The notes beneath the pieces are model-generated. The model saw nothing but the letters and a program-made list of their open reading frames with translations. It did not search any database and was not told the DNA's origin. A stretch of 64,000 nucleotides of DNA. Origin: Hygrocybe punicea. Taxonomy: Eukaryota; Basidiomycota; Agaricomycetes; Agaricales; Hygrophoraceae. The stretch is taken from the NCBI GenBank assembly GCA_963556145.1, contig OY744462.1, positions 6,014,001 to 6,078,000 of the forward strand, given 5' to 3'. The position numbers and the translations under genes are program-made. Of this stretch, positions 61,419 to 64,000 are shown piece by piece (within the stretch, counting starts at the first letter, position 1; the number at the start of each line of letters is the position of its first letter).

Positions 61419-64000
61419 TCATCGAGTGGGATCGAAAGAAGAAAACGCAGCTTTGAAAGCTTGCGCATCAGCTCTGTCTTCGTCTTCCGATAACATGCAG
61501 GCCTTCCAGTCTAATCGATCCGGCTTGTTCAGAAGGGAGACCAGAACCTGCCTGCAGCACAAGCATGTGATAAATCTTCAAACCATATATACAGACCATT
61601 TACGTCGGACACACACACCTGCCGAACTGGACACTGAAAGGGATGTGATCCTTCATCAGATGAACCATCTTCCGCCCGTCCGGTAAATCCACCCTGAAAT
61701 AACTGCGGCTGTCATTTGCACACGCTTGTAGAGCGGCCTCTGGGTCTGTTTCAAAATCAATGCCGAGGGAGCGTCCTTCTTCCACGAACGCTTGTTCCAC
61801 CTTGTCCTTCAATTTCAGTGGTAATGGCACAGCTTGAACGTGTGCATGGCCACCCATGGCGCTGAGTCGGCCAACCTCAAAGAAAACGGCTGCGGAGTTG
61901 TATTTCGCGAACATGGACCGGAGTGCTTTTTTGTATCTAAGAATGTTTGCAGTTGAATATTAGTGCTTGAATAATACAAAAAAGACTTATTATTACTTGT
62001 CCGTTTCTTCAAGGATCGGCGAGGAGAGGTCGGAGGGAATTGAGAGTAGTGTGGGGTAATGCGTAATAGGTACAATGAGAACATGACCACCTCCAGGAAT
62101 GTCCACATGGTCGGCAGATGACTGGGTAGGAATTATTTGACCCTTTGGCAATGTTAGGTAAGACTCTTCTCCAATAGCTACGATGAGATGTTTCCTGGCA
62201 GGACACAATCAATTTGGACGATTTTGGGCATGTCAGTTAATAACCGTACGCAAGACTCGGATTCGATAAACAGAACCAGCATTCGTCCGCTGTATCAGAA
62301 TCATTTATTTTTGTTCTTCCATGATGTAAACCCTCGCAAGTAGGACTTACGTCCGATTTCTTTCAGAGGCCCCCGTCTTCCGCCACGTCGATCGCTGCCA
62401 GACTGTCTTTGATTCGCAACGGGACAGTCGTCAATATAGTGAGCCTCACTCCCGCAAGCACGACAAACGTATCCTTCTCGGGGCTTGCGGCCACCAGTAT
62501 CTCCGACAGCATACTTTGTAGGACAATCGCGAACGAGGTGACCAGGCTATAAAAAAAGAAAAAGAGGGGATGAAGGGGATGAAGGCCATGGCTATGTGAG
62601 GGAAAGAATGATACATACTACATTGCAGAACCTGCAAATATAGCCTTCCGGAGGTTCGATCCTTTCTGGACAATCGTCGATGAAATGCTGAAAAGTCATT
62701 GTTGAGAAACAACGGTGGTATGCCAGATCAATCCCTCAACCTCAGCTGAATCGCACCGGCGGCATCTATAGTTTGGTGGTGGTTTTCCCGGGTTTCCCGA
62801 AACTAGTCTCAATAATGAGAGCAACAATACGACACAGGAACGGAGAAACTGACCGACTCGATTTCTTTTCAGTGGTTGGCGAACATCTCCAAAGATGTAG
62901 TTCTCGGGTGCACTAGTTTCGAGCGGACGCTTCAGAGGACGACGAGCTGCTTCTGTAAAAGGATTCTTCGTCGCATTTGAAGGTTTGGGAGTAGAAGCCA
63001 CAGGTTGTGCATCTGGTATGATGGAAAAGGCATAAAACCACTTCCGTAAGAAGGAAATTGAGTGGGGGAACAAGAATACAACCAGTGTCGAAAGCTCATA
63101 CCCTTTGTTTCTTTCCGCCAGAAGGTTCGACCCCAAACGCGCCGAGACTCACGAACCGCGAGACACGACCCTCCTCGTCGTCCCAAACAAATGGTTCCCT
63201 CTCCCAGAACTTGGGCGGTCGGCCAGCACCTGTTGATAAATGATACCGCGGTTTCGTCCGCCGGACGATGTCATCCAGAGGAGGGACACCTATTGAAGCG
63301 AGTTCAGGAGCAGGCAATGGGGCAGATGAGAAGTGGGTGATGGAGGAAGGCCAGACATTGCTGATGAGGACGTCGATGAGTTGTGATGGAGCAGCAGCGG
63401 ATTTTATGGCGGCCAAAGATGAATAGCTCCCTTTTATTGCCGTGGACTTTGTGGATGTATTTGAGAGGAACCTTTCCACGGTTTGAGGAGAAAAAAATGG
63501 GGACGTAAAGCCCTAAAAGCAGAGATCATGAATGGTGTGCCGAAACTGGGAAGAACGACATACTGGGGCGGTCTCCGCAGACAAATATATATCATGGTCG
63601 TAGACGCCACCCAAGCAAGCAATACGAAGACCGTGCGCAGTTGTGATGATTCCAGATTTGCCTAACAAAGGGTCAAGGCGAACGATTTGCTTCAGGCAGG
63701 TTTGGCAGACTCACTTAGAAGAAATACACGTTTGCACAGTTCCCCTCCAGTCTTTGCAAACTTGTCAATTACTAACTCTGGTAGAGGATGTTCACCCTGC
63801 ATGATATAACAGTCGAGTGGGGCTACAATGTGAATAATGATTGACTTGGTTAAGAAGACCAAGAACGAGGGAGTAGGCGAGAACCTTGAAGTTTTCCATC
63901 CAAAAGTTGGCGCACTTGGTCCGGCTCTCCTTGTCCTCGACCATCGGAATCCAATGGGCCGAAAAAGTCCCCAGTGCAGAGAACGAAATCGAACTTGCCG
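61419..64000 (-). CDS. DRN1: DRN1/CWF19-like RNA lariat-debranching cofactor, partial
   Basis: Drn1 assists the lariat debranching enzyme Dbr1. The 5' end lies beyond 64000. Visible parts: a metallophosphatase-like N-terminal region (FVLCTGDFFGPLDSDG, LRIACLGGVYDHDIY) in small exons at 63480-64000. Next is an exon with KPRYHLSTG...FWEREPF (63096-63479), then three CCHC zinc knuckles (C-x2-C-x4-H-x4-C clear in the second and third, 62640-62420). Then the CwfJ HIT-like domain (CWFCLSNPS, then GGGHVLIVPITHYPTL at about 62100) and the CwfJ C-terminal domain (GGHAHVQAVPLP, YFRVDLPDGRKMVHLM, 61900-61600). TGA at 61419-61421. Confidence 0.9.

Overview
The window looks like nuclear DNA of a mushroom-forming basidiomycete (Agaricomycetes). 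Genes carry many 45-70 bp GT-AG introns, proteins match fungal families (SPT8, SRP54, SPT6, RLP24, ATG2, DRN1), and an alpha-kinase and an integrase-core gene typical of agaric accessory regions are present. The species cannot be named from sequence alone. No tRNA, rRNA or CRISPR was seen.

Layout. Positions 1-32.5 kb are a nested retrotransposon block. Element A (242-9989) is a full-length Ty3/gypsy LTR element whose gag-pol is broken by nonsense codons, frameshifts and active-site changes. After its 3' LTR come the tail of an integrase-core gene (9990-10835) and a decayed alpha-kinase gene (10882-24783). The alpha-kinase gene is split inside a short intron by a tandem array of element B (13143-24333: LTR, internal, LTR, internal, LTR, repeat unit 5288 bp). 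A third B copy lies inverted at 26480-31451. Solo LTRs of related families sit at 14949-15871 (copied at 20237-21159), 24813-25052 and 31891-32499. Minisatellites and a roughly 300-bp-arm inverted repeat (33283-34290) separate this block from the genes.

Positions 34.6-64 kb are gene-dense and conserved: SPT8 (-), SRP54 (+), a small four-helix membrane protein (-), SPT6 (-), a glutathione S-transferase (-), a riboflavin-type deaminase (+), RLP24 (+), ATG2 (-), an Ecm11-like protein (-), a PLP aminotransferase (+) and DRN1/CWF19-like (-, running off the right end). Spacers are 50-500 bp and several start pairs are divergent.

The most unusual feature is a gene carried antisense to gag(-pol) inside both element families. 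It has three exons, two phase-0 introns at matching positions, a coiled-coil middle, and a cysteine array C-x2-C-x6-C-x7-C-x2-C-x6-C that fits the fungal Zn2Cys6 cluster. It is open in all four copies although gag-pol or gag is broken in three of them. Element B has lost pol but kept gag and this gene. In both families a CACGTG box lies about 90-105 bp upstream of its start. All six independent insertions in the window have, or are consistent with, 4-bp target duplications of the form NCGN.
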